Shown piece after piece: positions 1-6,320 of a DNA stretch of 7,425 nucleotides. The stretch's first letter is position 1, and the number at the start of each line of letters is the position of its first letter. This DNA comes from Bacteroidota bacterium (GTDB lineage: Bacteria; Bacteroidota; Bacteroidia; Chitinophagales; Chitinophagaceae). Where the stretch lies: contig JAEWJV010000024.1 of the NCBI GenBank assembly GCA_023386395.1, positions 1-7,425 of the forward strand, in the 5' to 3' direction. The notes beneath the pieces were generated by a model. That model ran no database searches and was not told the DNA's origin. It saw only the letters and a list, made by a program, of their open reading frames with translations. The position numbers and the translations under genes were made by a program.

Positions 1-1
1 T

Positions 2-1933
2 CCTAGCACACAGCTCACAGCTTCTGTTTGGGGCATCAGCGCAACCATTGGTAATCTTGATGAGGCGCGTGAAGTGTTGTTGTCAAGCTTAAGCTCTCCC
101 CTCTATAGGAATGGAGTTGGAGGGGAGGTTGTAGTTAAGGCCCGCATGGATAAACGCATCGAAGTAATTTCAGTTCTCCCTGATGAAATTGAAAAATACC
201 CGTGGGCAGGCCATCTTGGTATTAAGCTGGCGGAGAAAGTTGTACCTATTGTTGAGCAAAGCAATACCACGCTCATCTTCATCAATACAAGAAGCATGAG
301 CGAATTATGGTATCAAACTTTGCTCACGATTGCGCCACAATTTGCGGGTGTTATGGCATTGCATCACGGCAGTATTGAGCATGAATTAAGAATTTGGGTG
401 GAAGAAGCTTTACATGCGCAAAAATTAAAAGCGGTTGTATGTACGGCCAGCCTTGATCTGGGTGTTGATTTCCGTCCGGTTGATACGGTGATACAGGTCG
501 GCTCGCCCAAAGGTGTTGCTCGTTTTTTGCAGCGTGCAGGAAGAAGCGGCCATGCACCAGGCGATATAAGTAAAGTATATTTTCTGCCAACACATTCGCT
601 TGAACTGGTAGAAGCAGCAGCATTAAAATCAGCTATTCATGAACAGGTAATTGAAAGCCGGCAGCCCATGTTGTTATGCTTTGATGTGCTCATGCAATAT
701 TTATGCACGCTTGCCATTGGTGAAGGTTTTAAGCAGGAAGAAATTTTTGAGGAGATAAAAGGCACGTATTGTTTTCGGGACATTGCTGTTGAAGAGTGGA
801 ATGCAATATTACAGCAGATAACCGGCGGCGGCAGGGCATTGGAAAATTATGATGAATATAAAAAAGTAGAGATTGATGAGAAAGGCCTTTATCGCATCAG
901 AAACAGGCGTATTGCCATGCGGCACCGCATGCAGATAGGCACGATTGTAAGCGATGCTATGATGAAAGTGCGCATGATGAACGGCAGTTATATCGGCATG
1001 ATAGAAGAATGGTTTTTAAGCCGCCTCGAACCTGGTGACGCATTCACATTTGCAGGCCGTAATCTTGAACTGGTAATGATTAAAGAAATGACGGCGCATG
1101 TAAAAATATCGCCCAAAAAGAAATCGATCATTCCAAGCTGGATGGGCGGCCGCATGAGTTTAACAGCTAATCTCGGCATGATATTACGCCGCACTTTCAA
1201 CAAGGCATTAAAACCAGATTCACCTGAACTGAAAGCATTACTGCCGTTGTTTAAACTGCAGCAACATTTATCACATATTCCACAGAGTGATGAATTGCTG
1301 ATTGAACAAATTGAAAGCAAAGATGGCTTTCACTTATTGGTTTATCCTTTTGAAGGCCGACAGATTCACGAAGCGATGAGTTCTATTTTAGCCTGGCGAA
1401 TTAGTCAAATAACGCCTATTACTTTTTCCATAGCCATGAATGATTATGGCTTTGAATTATTAAGCGATCAGCCGGTGCCTGTGGATGATAGCAATATGCG
1501 TGAGTTGTTTACCACAGATGATCTGATAGCCGATATTCAGCGCAGCGTAAACTCTGTTGAAATGGCTTCACGAAAATTTCGGGATATAGCTGTTATTGGT
1601 GGATTAATTTTTACGGGCTATCCCGGCGAGCCAAAGAAAGCAAAACATTTGCAGGCCTCTGCATCATTGTTGTTTAAAGTGTTCAGTGAATATGATCCTG
1701 ATAATATTCTTTTAAGACAGGCTTATCACGAAGTGTTTGAACAGCAGATGGAAGAAATGCGTTTACGCACGGCTCTGGAACGCATTCAGCAAAATGAAAT
1801 CATTTTAAAATTTCCACAACGTTTCACACCGCTCTCCTTCCCTATTATTGTAGATGGATTAAGCCGTTACAATCTTTCATCGGAAAAGTTTGAAGACAGG
1901 ATAAGAAAAATGCAGAACCAATTGGAAGAATAA
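2..1933 (+). CDS. Ligase-associated DEXH-box (Lhr-like) DNA helicase, 3' part (5' end outside window)
   Basis: The reading frame is open from base 2, so the GTG at 74 is not the start; 643 residues are visible. Motif III (SAT) lies at visible residues 13-15. It is followed by motif IV (TLIFINTRS), the HHGS segment, motif V (TASLDLGVDF) and motif VI (QRAGRSGH, 177-184), all typical of the second RecA domain of superfamily 2 helicases. The long C-terminal part carries FREIAVIGGLIF, LQASASLLF and YDPDNILL, which I recognise from the ligase-associated Lhr-like branch. Family members are about 800-830 residues, so roughly 170-180 residues with the Q motif, Walker A and DExH box lie to the left. 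The family is an ATP-dependent DNA translocase, usually encoded beside an ATP-dependent DNA ligase, a beta-lactamase-fold exonuclease and the phosphoesterase PdeM. No PdeM follows here. Ligase and exonuclease genes may lie upstream, outside the window. No frameshift is visible. Confidence 0.93.
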   Translation, partial: PSTQLTASVWGISATIGNLDEAREVLLSSLSSPLYRNGVGGEVVVKARMDKRIEVISVLPDEIEKYPWAGHLGIKLAEKVVPIVEQSNTTLIFINTRSMSELWYQTLLTIAPQFAGVMALHHGSIEHELRIWVEEALHAQKLKAVVCTASLDLGVDFRPVDTVIQVGSPKGVARFLQRAGRSGHAPGDISKVYFLPTHSLELVEAAALKSAIHEQVIESRQPMLLCFDVLMQYLCTLAIGEGFKQEEIFEEIKGTYCFRDIAVEEWNAILQQITGGGRALENYDEYKKVEIDEKGLYRIRNRRIAMRHRMQIGTIVSDAMMKVRMMNGSYIGMIEEWFLSRLEPGDAFTFAGRNLELVMIKEMTAHVKISPKKKSIIPSWMGGRMSLTANLGMILRRTFNKALKPDSPELKALLPLFKLQQHLSHIPQSDELLIEQIESKDGFHLLVYPFEGRQIHEAMSSILAWRISQITPITFSIAMNDYGFELLSDQPVPVDDSNMRELFTTDDLIADIQRSVNSVEMASRKFRDIAVIGGLIFTGYPGEPKKAKHLQASASLLFKVFSEYDPDNILLRQAYHEVFEQQMEEMRLRTALERIQQNEIILKFPQRFTPLSFPIIVDGLSRYNLSSEKFEDRIRKMQNQLEE

Positions 1934-1965
1934 TGGTTTTCGTGAAACTTCAAATTCTGAGAATT

Positions 1966-2030
1966 ATACGATAAAAAATATTCAATGCGCAATGCTCAAT
2001 TGGAAACACTTTGAATAATGATTATCGTAT
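1966..2030. repeat. Imperfect 20-bp inverted repeat enclosing three CAATnnn heptamers
   Basis: The left arm (1966-1985) and the reverse complement of the right arm (2011-2030) match at 17 of 20 positions. The outer 9 bases (ATACGATAA) and the inner 7 (TATTCAA) are exact. The 25-base spacer contains most of a degenerate heptamer run, CAATGCG CAATGCT CAATTGG (1983-2003). The element is AT-rich, sits 33 bp after the helicase stop, and has no run of T after the right arm, so it is not a classical intrinsic terminator. It could fold in the helicase 3' UTR, be a protein-binding palindrome, or be a copy of a dispersed intergenic repeat. I cannot choose between these from one copy. Confidence 0.5.
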
Positions 2031-2091
2031 ATTGAATTATTGAGTATCTATATAAAAGGTAAATATTTAAACCACTTTAAAAAAATATTAA

Positions 2092-2952
2092 TTGAAAACA
2101 TTTATATCAATCTTATTAGCGCTTATTTCATTTAATATACAGGCACAAACTGATTCAGCTAAAACATTGCTCTGGCAAGTAACCGGGGCGGGCATTACAG
2201 CGCCCTCTTATTTATATGGCACGATTCATTTAATGTGCCCGGGTGATATTGTGGTAAGCACGGAACTGCGCGCAAAATTCTATTCAACCAAACAATTATA
2301 CCTTGAACTGGATATGGACGATCCATCCATACTGATGAAGACTATGCAGCAAATGACTATGAAAAATGACACAACGCTTAAACAACTTTTACTGCCAAAG
2401 CAATATGATTCTGTTGTATCAGCCTTTCAAAATATATCAGGGCTTCCGTTAAACCTAATGCAAAACATGAAGCCGCAGTTAATTGAGTCTGCCATTTATC
2501 CAAAACTGCTTGGATGCGATGGGGCACAGGCCTGGGAGCAAAAATTTATGCAAATGGCAAAAGCTAATAATATGGAGATTAAAGGGCTTGAAGAAGTAGA
2601 AGACCAGTTAAAAATATTTGATAAAATTCCTTATAAAGCACAGGCAGAGGAATTTGCAGAATCAGTGCTGCACATTGACAGCGTTAAAAAAAGTTTTAAT
2701 AAGATGCTTGATTTATACAAACAAAAAGACCTGGATGCTTTAAGCAAAATGATGGATGAAACAGGTACGCCCTCTGATTTTATGGATATGCTTCTGAATA
2801 ACCGCAATAAAAAATGGATACCTGAAATTATTGCACAGGCTAAATTGACACCCACATTTTTTGCTGTTGGCGCAGCCCATCTTGGTAATACCAATGGCGT
2901 TATTAACCTGTTAAGGCAAAAAGGATATACTGTTACACCTGTTTTCTATTAA
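2092..2952 (+). CDS. TraB/GumN (TraB/PrgY/TIKI-like) family secreted protein
   Basis: This is a 286-residue protein that starts with TTG immediately after an in-frame TAA (2089-2091), so no longer form is possible. The next in-frame ATG would remove the signal peptide and the first motif. Residues 1-18 form a type I signal peptide (MKTF, then a hydrophobic stretch ending in NIQA), so the mature protein is probably periplasmic. Family hallmarks are visible: LYGTIHL with the GxxH motif at 43-46, a conserved Glu in LYLELD (E72), the central GLEEVEDQ stretch, and a second GxxH motif (GAAH, 260-263) near the C-terminus, followed by LLRQKGYTV. In the related animal TIKI proteins the GxxH and Glu residues bind metal for proteolysis. 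The bacterial substrate is unknown, so peptidase activity is only an inference. The upstream sequence is A-rich with no Shine-Dalgarno motif. The gene appears to be a single unit, with 158 bp to the helicase and 178 bp to the lipoprotein. Confidence 0.88.
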   Translation: MKTFISILLALISFNIQAQTDSAKTLLWQVTGAGITAPSYLYGTIHLMCPGDIVVSTELRAKFYSTKQLYLELDMDDPSILMKTMQQMTMKNDTTLKQLLLPKQYDSVVSAFQNISGLPLNLMQNMKPQLIESAIYPKLLGCDGAQAWEQKFMQMAKANNMEIKGLEEVEDQLKIFDKIPYKAQAEEFAESVLHIDSVKKSFNKMLDLYKQKDLDALSKMMDETGTPSDFMDMLLNNRNKKWIPEIIAQAKLTPTFFAVGAAHLGNTNGVINLLRQKGYTVTPVFY

Positions 2953-2967
2953 AGAAATTCAACACAA

Positions 2968-3002
2968 TAAACCTTTTACCGCTCTGCAATTCAATAGGTT
3001 TA
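2968..3002 (+). terminator. Weak hairpin after the TraB/GumN gene
   Basis: TAAACCT (2968-2974) pairs exactly with AGGTTTA (2996-3002) across a 21-base loop, 15 bp after the stop codon. The position suits a 3' end, but the stem is short, the loop long, and no T tract follows. This is a weak candidate for a terminator or 3' stabilising structure. Confidence 0.2.
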
Positions 3003-3015
3003 ATATGGCATGCTG

Positions 3016-3042
3016 TTGGTACTTATTAAATCAATAAATTTT
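3016..3042 (+). promoter_or_regulatory. Possible Bacteroidota-type promoter for the WxxGxW lipoprotein
   Basis: TTG (3016-3018) is followed after 16 bases by TAAATTTT (3035-3042), which matches the TAnnTTTG -7 consensus of Bacteroidota in all but the last base. The spacing is slightly short. If used, transcription would begin near 3048 and give a leader of about 80 bases before the ATG at 3131. In sequence this AT-rich such matches are common by chance. Confidence 0.2.
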
Positions 3043-3130
3043 CTTATGAAACGGCCATATAAGATTTCCCACCCATAAAGGATGTTCATCAGGGTGTTTC
3101 ATGAGACCATTGAAAACAAAATATATACGA

Positions 3131-3418
3131 ATGAAAAAGCTATTTGTAATTTTTAGCCTTGCTGCAAGCGCTTTAATTTTCAATAGCTGCAGCACTTCCC
3201 ATTATGTTGCAGAACAACCTGTAGCGCCTGTTTATGCAAGGCCTGTTTCACCCAGGCCAACATACGTGTGGGTTGATGGAGACTGGCGCTGGCGCAGAGG
3301 CCGTTATGTTTATGTAAATGGTCACTGGGCAAGGCCGAGGTCACACCAGGCCTGGGTTAATGGCAGTTGGGCAAGAGGGCCTCACGGTTTTTACTGGAGA
3401 AAAGGACATTGGAGATAA
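3131..3418 (+). CDS. Small lipoprotein with four WxxGxW repeats (YXWGXW/BcpO-like)
   Basis: This is a 95-residue protein. The ATG at 3131 is chosen because it places MKK and a hydrophobic stretch at the N-terminus, as in a lipoprotein signal peptide ending at the lipobox-like FNSC with Cys20. The upstream ATG at 3101 would put ten hydrophilic residues ahead of this. After Cys20 comes a Pro-rich linker (about 21-43), then WVDGDW (47-52), YVNGHW (61-66), WVNGSW (75-80) and WRKGHW (89-94). The period is exactly 14 residues, and a degenerate half-step copy, WRRGRY, sits at 54-59. The mature part is very basic (about 12 Arg/Lys against 3 acidic residues) and rich in Trp, Tyr and Arg. Similar WxxGxW repeat proteins are common small envelope proteins of unknown function. 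Position +2 is Ser and no acidic surface-export signal follows, so a periplasm-facing lipoprotein is my guess. A strong hairpin follows the stop. Confidence 0.85.
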   Translation: MKKLFVIFSLAASALIFNSCSTSHYVAEQPVAPVYARPVSPRPTYVWVDGDWRWRRGRYVYVNGHWARPRSHQAWVNGSWARGPHGFYWRKGHWR

Positions 3419-3422
3419 CATT

Positions 3423-3449
3423 ATAAAGGCTGCTTTCTGCAGCCTTTAT
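3423..3449 (+). terminator. Intrinsic terminator after the lipoprotein gene
   Basis: ATAAAGGCTGC (3423-3433) and GCAGCCTTTAT (3439-3449) form a perfect 11-bp stem with a 5-base loop, 4 bp after the stop. It is followed by a T-rich stretch that includes TTTTT at 3470-3474 region. It lies between convergent genes and may also slow transcription coming from the right, although the minus-strand side lacks a T tract. Confidence 0.8.
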
Positions 3450-3485
3450 GTTTAATATTGTTTTTAAATAAACGATGTTGAATAT

Positions 3486-3893
3486 TTATGCAATTGGCTC
3501 TGCTGTTAAATGTATCTTGGTCATTTGCAGGTAATGATTCTGGAGCTGGTGAATGTATTGAACATTGGGATTGATGCGCTTATCATCGCGGTACCATACA
3601 TCCATGTGGCTAAAATCATCCGGCGCGGATATCAGCATCCTGAATGAGCCTTTTTTATATTTTACTGAACCATCGGGCTGCACTTCTTTTACAAAATTTA
3701 ATTTCAATAAGGCTGCATCGCTTATGGGCAGCGGGTAAAGATCTTCTGTTTCAAACCAGAATTCCTGCACATCTGTTGCAAGACAAACCTGTTTTTCATC
3801 ACCATTTAAATTCACCACTTCGCCTTCCCATTTCTTGCCTTCATATTCTCCCAAAACATAATCGCCGATTTTAATTTCATTGAACTTTATCAT
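3486..3893 (-). CDS. Conserved-looking protein of unknown function, 135 residues, possible SH3/Tudor-like N-terminus
   Basis: The start is ATG at 3893, preceded by an A-rich stretch and no Shine-Dalgarno motif. There is no signal peptide or membrane segment, so it is probably cytoplasmic. Residues about 6-55 (IGDYVLGEYEGKKWEGEVV, then VCLATDVQEFWFETEDLYPLP) have the alternating hydrophobic/charged pattern of a small beta-barrel of SH3, Tudor or KOW type, with tryptophans W18 and W47. The C-terminal third contains NPNVQYIHQLQNHYLQMT. From memory this resembles a 'VHQLQNLYFALTG' signature found in other short Bacteroidota and phage-associated proteins; I have not searched it. The composition is clearly coding (sensible charge pattern, no rare stretches). 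No enzyme motif is recognised, and the function is unknown. The basic 50-residue gene ends 77 bp upstream on the same strand, so co-transcription is possible. Confidence 0.8.
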   Translation of the reverse strand: MIKFNEIKIGDYVLGEYEGKKWEGEVVNLNGDEKQVCLATDVQEFWFETEDLYPLPISDAALLKLNFVKEVQPDGSVKYKKGSFRMLISAPDDFSHMDVWYRDDKRINPNVQYIHQLQNHYLQMTKIHLTAEPIA

Positions 3894-3970
3894 ATAGCTT
3901 GTTTTTTGGAAAAGATTAAAATTAATTTTCGTTTTAAATGCAGCAGCTTTAACTGATTAAATGCAATTGT

Positions 3971-4123
3971 TTAGCTTCCGCGGTTTGCCCCAGTGGAACG
4001 CACTTTTTGTTTAGCGCCGCCAGGTTTGGAATTGGCTTTTATAAATTTGGAGTTACTGCCCGATGCAGCCTGGCTTTTCTGGCTTTTATTTGCCCCTTTT
4101 TTGTTATTCACCGGTAATGACAT
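3971..4123 (-). CDS. Small basic, disordered protein of 50 residues
   Basis: The reading frame runs from ATG at 4121-4123 to TAA at 3971-3973. The product begins MSLPVNNKKGANKSQ and ends VRSTGANRGS. It has 9 Lys and 2 Arg, no Asp or Glu, no Trp, Tyr or Cys, and a single Phe (F27). It is otherwise Ser, Gly, Ala and Asn, so it should be unfolded on its own with a charge near +11. That composition suits a nucleic-acid or ribosome-binding peptide, but this is inference. From memory, similar short proteins (MSLPVN.K start, GG/GAxRGS end) occur widely in Chitinophagaceae and relatives without known function. The sequence before the ATG is AT-rich with no Shine-Dalgarno motif. It starts 66 bp after the yihY-like gene ends, on the same strand. 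A possible -7 element, TATCTTAC, lies about 30 bp upstream of the ATG, but the match is poor. Confidence 0.7.
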   Translation of the reverse strand: MSLPVNNKKGANKSQKSQAASGSNSKFIKANSKPGGAKQKVRSTGANRGS

Positions 4124-4189
4124 AGCAATGATTTTAAATTAAAAATAGATTGTAAGATAGTGTTTTCTGTAATTTATAAACAAAGGCCC

Positions 4190-5158
4190 TTAAACTTTTA
4201 CTGAAGTATTTTTTTCTCCCTGCTTTCTTTCTTCTGCTTTTTGCTTCAGGTAATTTATGCTTAAGTTAAGTTCATAACCTATGAGCAGCATTAATGAATT
4301 AATAAAAATAAGCAGCATGGTTATAAGTAAGGCACTGATGGAACCATACACGCGGTTATAACTTGAAAAATTCTGCGCCCATATTGAAAAACCCCATGTG
4401 GCCAATACAATAAGCACTGTTGCAAATACCGCACCGGGCGACCATAACCGCCATCGCTTTTGCACAGAAGGGGCATATTTGTAGGTATATGCTATGGAAT
4501 AAAAAAAAAGGAATATTACAAGCAGCCATCTCAATATTTCCGTCCAGGGATTTTTATCTGTTCCGCTCACACCAATCCAGTTTAGAAAAGATGCAAACAA
4601 CGCACCCTGCCCTATGCTTAATAATATGGTGGCAAGTACCAGAAATATTACCACCACTGTAAGTTTTATAGCGCGAAGCCTTCGCTGCATAAATTTTTTC
4701 GGAGTCTTTACCAGCAGCGATGAATCGAATGTGCGAATAACGCCAAGCATAGCGTTAGACGAATAAAATAATGCAAGAATGAAACCTATGGATAATAAAC
4801 CTTTTTTAGGTTTATTAAATAAATCGAGCATGGTGGTTATAATTAATGCCCGGGATTCTGAATTGGGCATTACATCGGAAATGAATTTGAACAATTCATC
4901 CTGCATGTTTTGAGCCACCGGGAAATAAGGTATTAATGTAAAAAGAAAAATTGCTGCTGCAGGAATAGCCATTATAAAATTGAAAGCAATGGCCGCAGCC
5001 CTGTCTCTTATGCCTATCCTGTTTATCTGGCTTAGTACAAACGTTACCACATCATAAAGGTATAGGCCATAAAAACCAGGCAATACCATAGACTTACTTT
5101 TTCTTATGAGAAAAGCAATCGGTTTTAACCCAGTAAGAAATTTTTCAAACTTCGTCAA
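4190..5158 (-). CDS. YihY/virulence factor BrkB family inner-membrane protein
   Basis: This is a 322-residue polytopic protein of about the usual family length. The hallmark first segment is RAAAIAFNFIMAIP (53-66), continuing into a membrane helix to about residue 77. Further hydrophobic segments lie near 120-140, 165-190, 207-228, 240-265 and 270-297, giving about six helices. The last is preceded by the typical YNRVYGSIS, and GYELN sits at its end. The C-terminal tail (about 302-322) is short and charged. The family was once labelled ribonuclease BN in error, and its role (envelope transport or tolerance) is unresolved. The start is TTG at 5158-5156, which overlaps the mltG stop as TTGA. 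The alternative ATG at 5089 (residue 24, MVLPGFYG) would also keep all membrane segments, so the N-terminus is uncertain. The coupled arrangement points to co-expression with mltG. Confidence 0.9.
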   Translation of the reverse strand: MTKFEKFLTGLKPIAFLIRKSKSMVLPGFYGLYLYDVVTFVLSQINRIGIRDRAAAIAFNFIMAIPAAAIFLFTLIPYFPVAQNMQDELFKFISDVMPNSESRALIITTMLDLFNKPKKGLLSIGFILALFYSSNAMLGVIRTFDSSLLVKTPKKFMQRRLRAIKLTVVVIFLVLATILLSIGQGALFASFLNWIGVSGTDKNPWTEILRWLLVIFLFFYSIAYTYKYAPSVQKRWRLWSPGAVFATVLIVLATWGFSIWAQNFSSYNRVYGSISALLITMLLIFINSLMLLIGYELNLSINYLKQKAEERKQGEKNTSVKV

Positions 5159-6210
5159 TGTGGTAATGTTTTATTTAGACTATCCTGTTGCCTTTTAGCT
5201 ATTTGTTCGTTCAAAGCCTGCTGGTACAGCTTAGCATATTTTTCATGCTCGGCAAAATTATTGGTAAACTGATGGTAACCGCTAAAATCGCTTTTCGCCA
5301 CAAAAAACAAATAATCTGTTGACGGCGCATTCAGTACAGCATCAATGGTAACCGGCGATGGTGTGCAGATTGGCCCGGGCGGCAGGCCTTTATTTCGATA
5401 TGTATTATACGGCGATTCCGTATTAAGCTGCCCATAATAAATGCGCTTTAAGGCAAAATTTTTCAGAGCAAATTTTATGGTGGGGTCAGCAGCAAGTGGC
5501 ATGCTGCTGTTCAGCCTGTTTATATACACGCTTGCAATATTTCCTTTTTCATCATTCTTGTTGGTTTCTTCTTCTACAATGGAGGCCAAAGTGTAAACCT
5601 GTTGCCTGGTTAAATTAAGCGCTTCCGCTTTTTGAATACGGTCATTCTTGCTCCAGAATTTATCTTCTTCATCTTTTAAACGCAACAATATTTTTTTGGT
5701 TGATGTGTTCCAGTTGAGAAAATAGGTGTCAGGAATAATAACCGTCATTAAAGTATTGGTGTCAACGCCAAATGTTTGCAATGAATCATTATTAGTCAGA
5801 TATAAAAAAGCCTGTAGCGAATCGGTTGAAAAATTCCTGCCAATAATTTTTGCAAGATCCTGCGGAACACGCAGTTTATTAATTACAAGGCGTACGGGAC
5901 TTTGGCTGTTATTACGCAGCTTTTTCAACAAATCAAAAATGCTTTCACCGCTTTTTATTTCAAATCTGCCGGGCGTTATACGGCTCCAGGCCTTTGCAGG
6001 CTTAGCCAGCATCTTAAAAACAAAAGCCGTGCGAATAATATGCCCTGTATCTAATTGCCTTTCTATTTGCATTTGTGCGCTGATATCATCCCTCACATAT
6101 AAATATTTAGCCTTGTCTTCAAACTCTGTAGCCGCCCCAAATACAAGCCATGCAGCTAGCAAGGCCAGCAGCACTATTATTAAAGCTGAAATGCCCAATA
6201 CTTTCTTCAT
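5155..6210 (-). CDS. mltG: Endolytic peptidoglycan transglycosylase MltG (YceG-like)
   Basis: MltG cleaves nascent glycan strands at the inner membrane and releases the growing chain. The start chosen is ATG at 6210, giving 351 residues that begin MKKVLGIS and run into a single N-terminal membrane anchor (about 5-27). The frame continues upstream to a TTG at 6264, but that would start inside the pnp terminator hairpin and add 18 polar residues before the anchor. A LysM-like part follows (PGRFEIKSGESIFDLLKKL). The catalytic part has LASIVEEET with the active glutamate at residue 213 (equivalent to E. coli Glu218), then ASVYINRL, AADPTIKFAL, SPYNTYRNKGLPPGPICTPS and a C-terminal YLFFVAKSDFSGYHQFTNN, all family hallmarks. 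All key residues are present and length is normal. It overlaps the downstream yihY-like gene by 4 nt. Confidence 0.95.
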   Translation of the reverse strand: MKKVLGISALIIVLLALLAAWLVFGAATEFEDKAKYLYVRDDISAQMQIERQLDTGHIIRTAFVFKMLAKPAKAWSRITPGRFEIKSGESIFDLLKKLRNNSQSPVRLVINKLRVPQDLAKIIGRNFSTDSLQAFLYLTNNDSLQTFGVDTNTLMTVIIPDTYFLNWNTSTKKILLRLKDEEDKFWSKNDRIQKAEALNLTRQQVYTLASIVEEETNKNDEKGNIASVYINRLNSSMPLAADPTIKFALKNFALKRIYYGQLNTESPYNTYRNKGLPPGPICTPSPVTIDAVLNAPSTDYLFFVAKSDFSGYHQFTNNFAEHEKYAKLYQQALNEQIAKRQQDSLNKTLPH

Positions 6211-6216
6211 ATATAA

Positions 6217-6224
6217 CAAAGTTA
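6217..6224 (-). promoter_or_regulatory. Perfect TAnnTTTG -7 element just upstream of mltG
   Basis: Read on the minus strand, TAACTTTG matches the Bacteroidota -7 consensus exactly and ends 6 bases before the mltG ATG. Transcription from it would begin at or very near the start codon, giving a leaderless or almost leaderless mRNA. I see no TTG-like -33 element at the proper spacing, so a chance match is quite possible. A promoter somewhere between the pnp hairpin and mltG is nevertheless expected. Confidence 0.3.
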
Positions 6225-6263
6225 AGCGCCTGAGGTTATTATACTTATCCTGATAATGAAACA

Positions 6264-6291
6264 AAAATCCCCTGCAATTGCAAGGGATTTT
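6264..6291 (-). terminator. Intrinsic terminator of pnp
   Basis: This is a 28-base near-palindrome centred at 6277/6278 (AAAATCCC, then TGCAATTGCA, then GGGATTTT). The only imperfect pair, 6272 with 6283, is a C/A mismatch on the + strand but a G-U pair in minus-strand RNA. The minus-strand transcript also ends in a U run (AUUUUUG). Both facts say it serves transcription coming from pnp, whose stop is 29 bp away. Confidence 0.8.
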
Positions 6292-6320
6292 CTTATCGAA
6301 AATATTGTTTTGTAAACAAA

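Noticed and set aside
988..1320. Open frame of 110 codons on the - strand inside the helicase gene
   Set aside because: It is a shadow of the helicase coding sequence. The helicase frame has continuous family similarity across this stretch.
1966..2030. CRISPR-like or insertion-sequence end
   Set aside because: There is only one inverted pair, no regularly spaced direct repeats with unique spacers, no transposase gene and no target-site duplication that I can see.
3101..3130. Earlier ATG for the WxxGxW lipoprotein
   Set aside because: It would add ten hydrophilic residues before an already complete lipoprotein signal peptide that starts with MKK at 3131.
5726..6253. Open frame of 175 codons on the + strand opposite mltG
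   Set aside because: It lies antisense to a clearly recognisable mltG with all family motifs. Its translation is Ser/Leu/Ile-rich with no recognisable domain, as expected of a shadow frame.
6211..6264. Longer N-terminus for MltG starting with TTG at 6264
   Set aside because: The start would sit within the pnp terminator hairpin and place polar residues ahead of the membrane anchor. The ATG at 6210 gives a normal MltG N-terminus.
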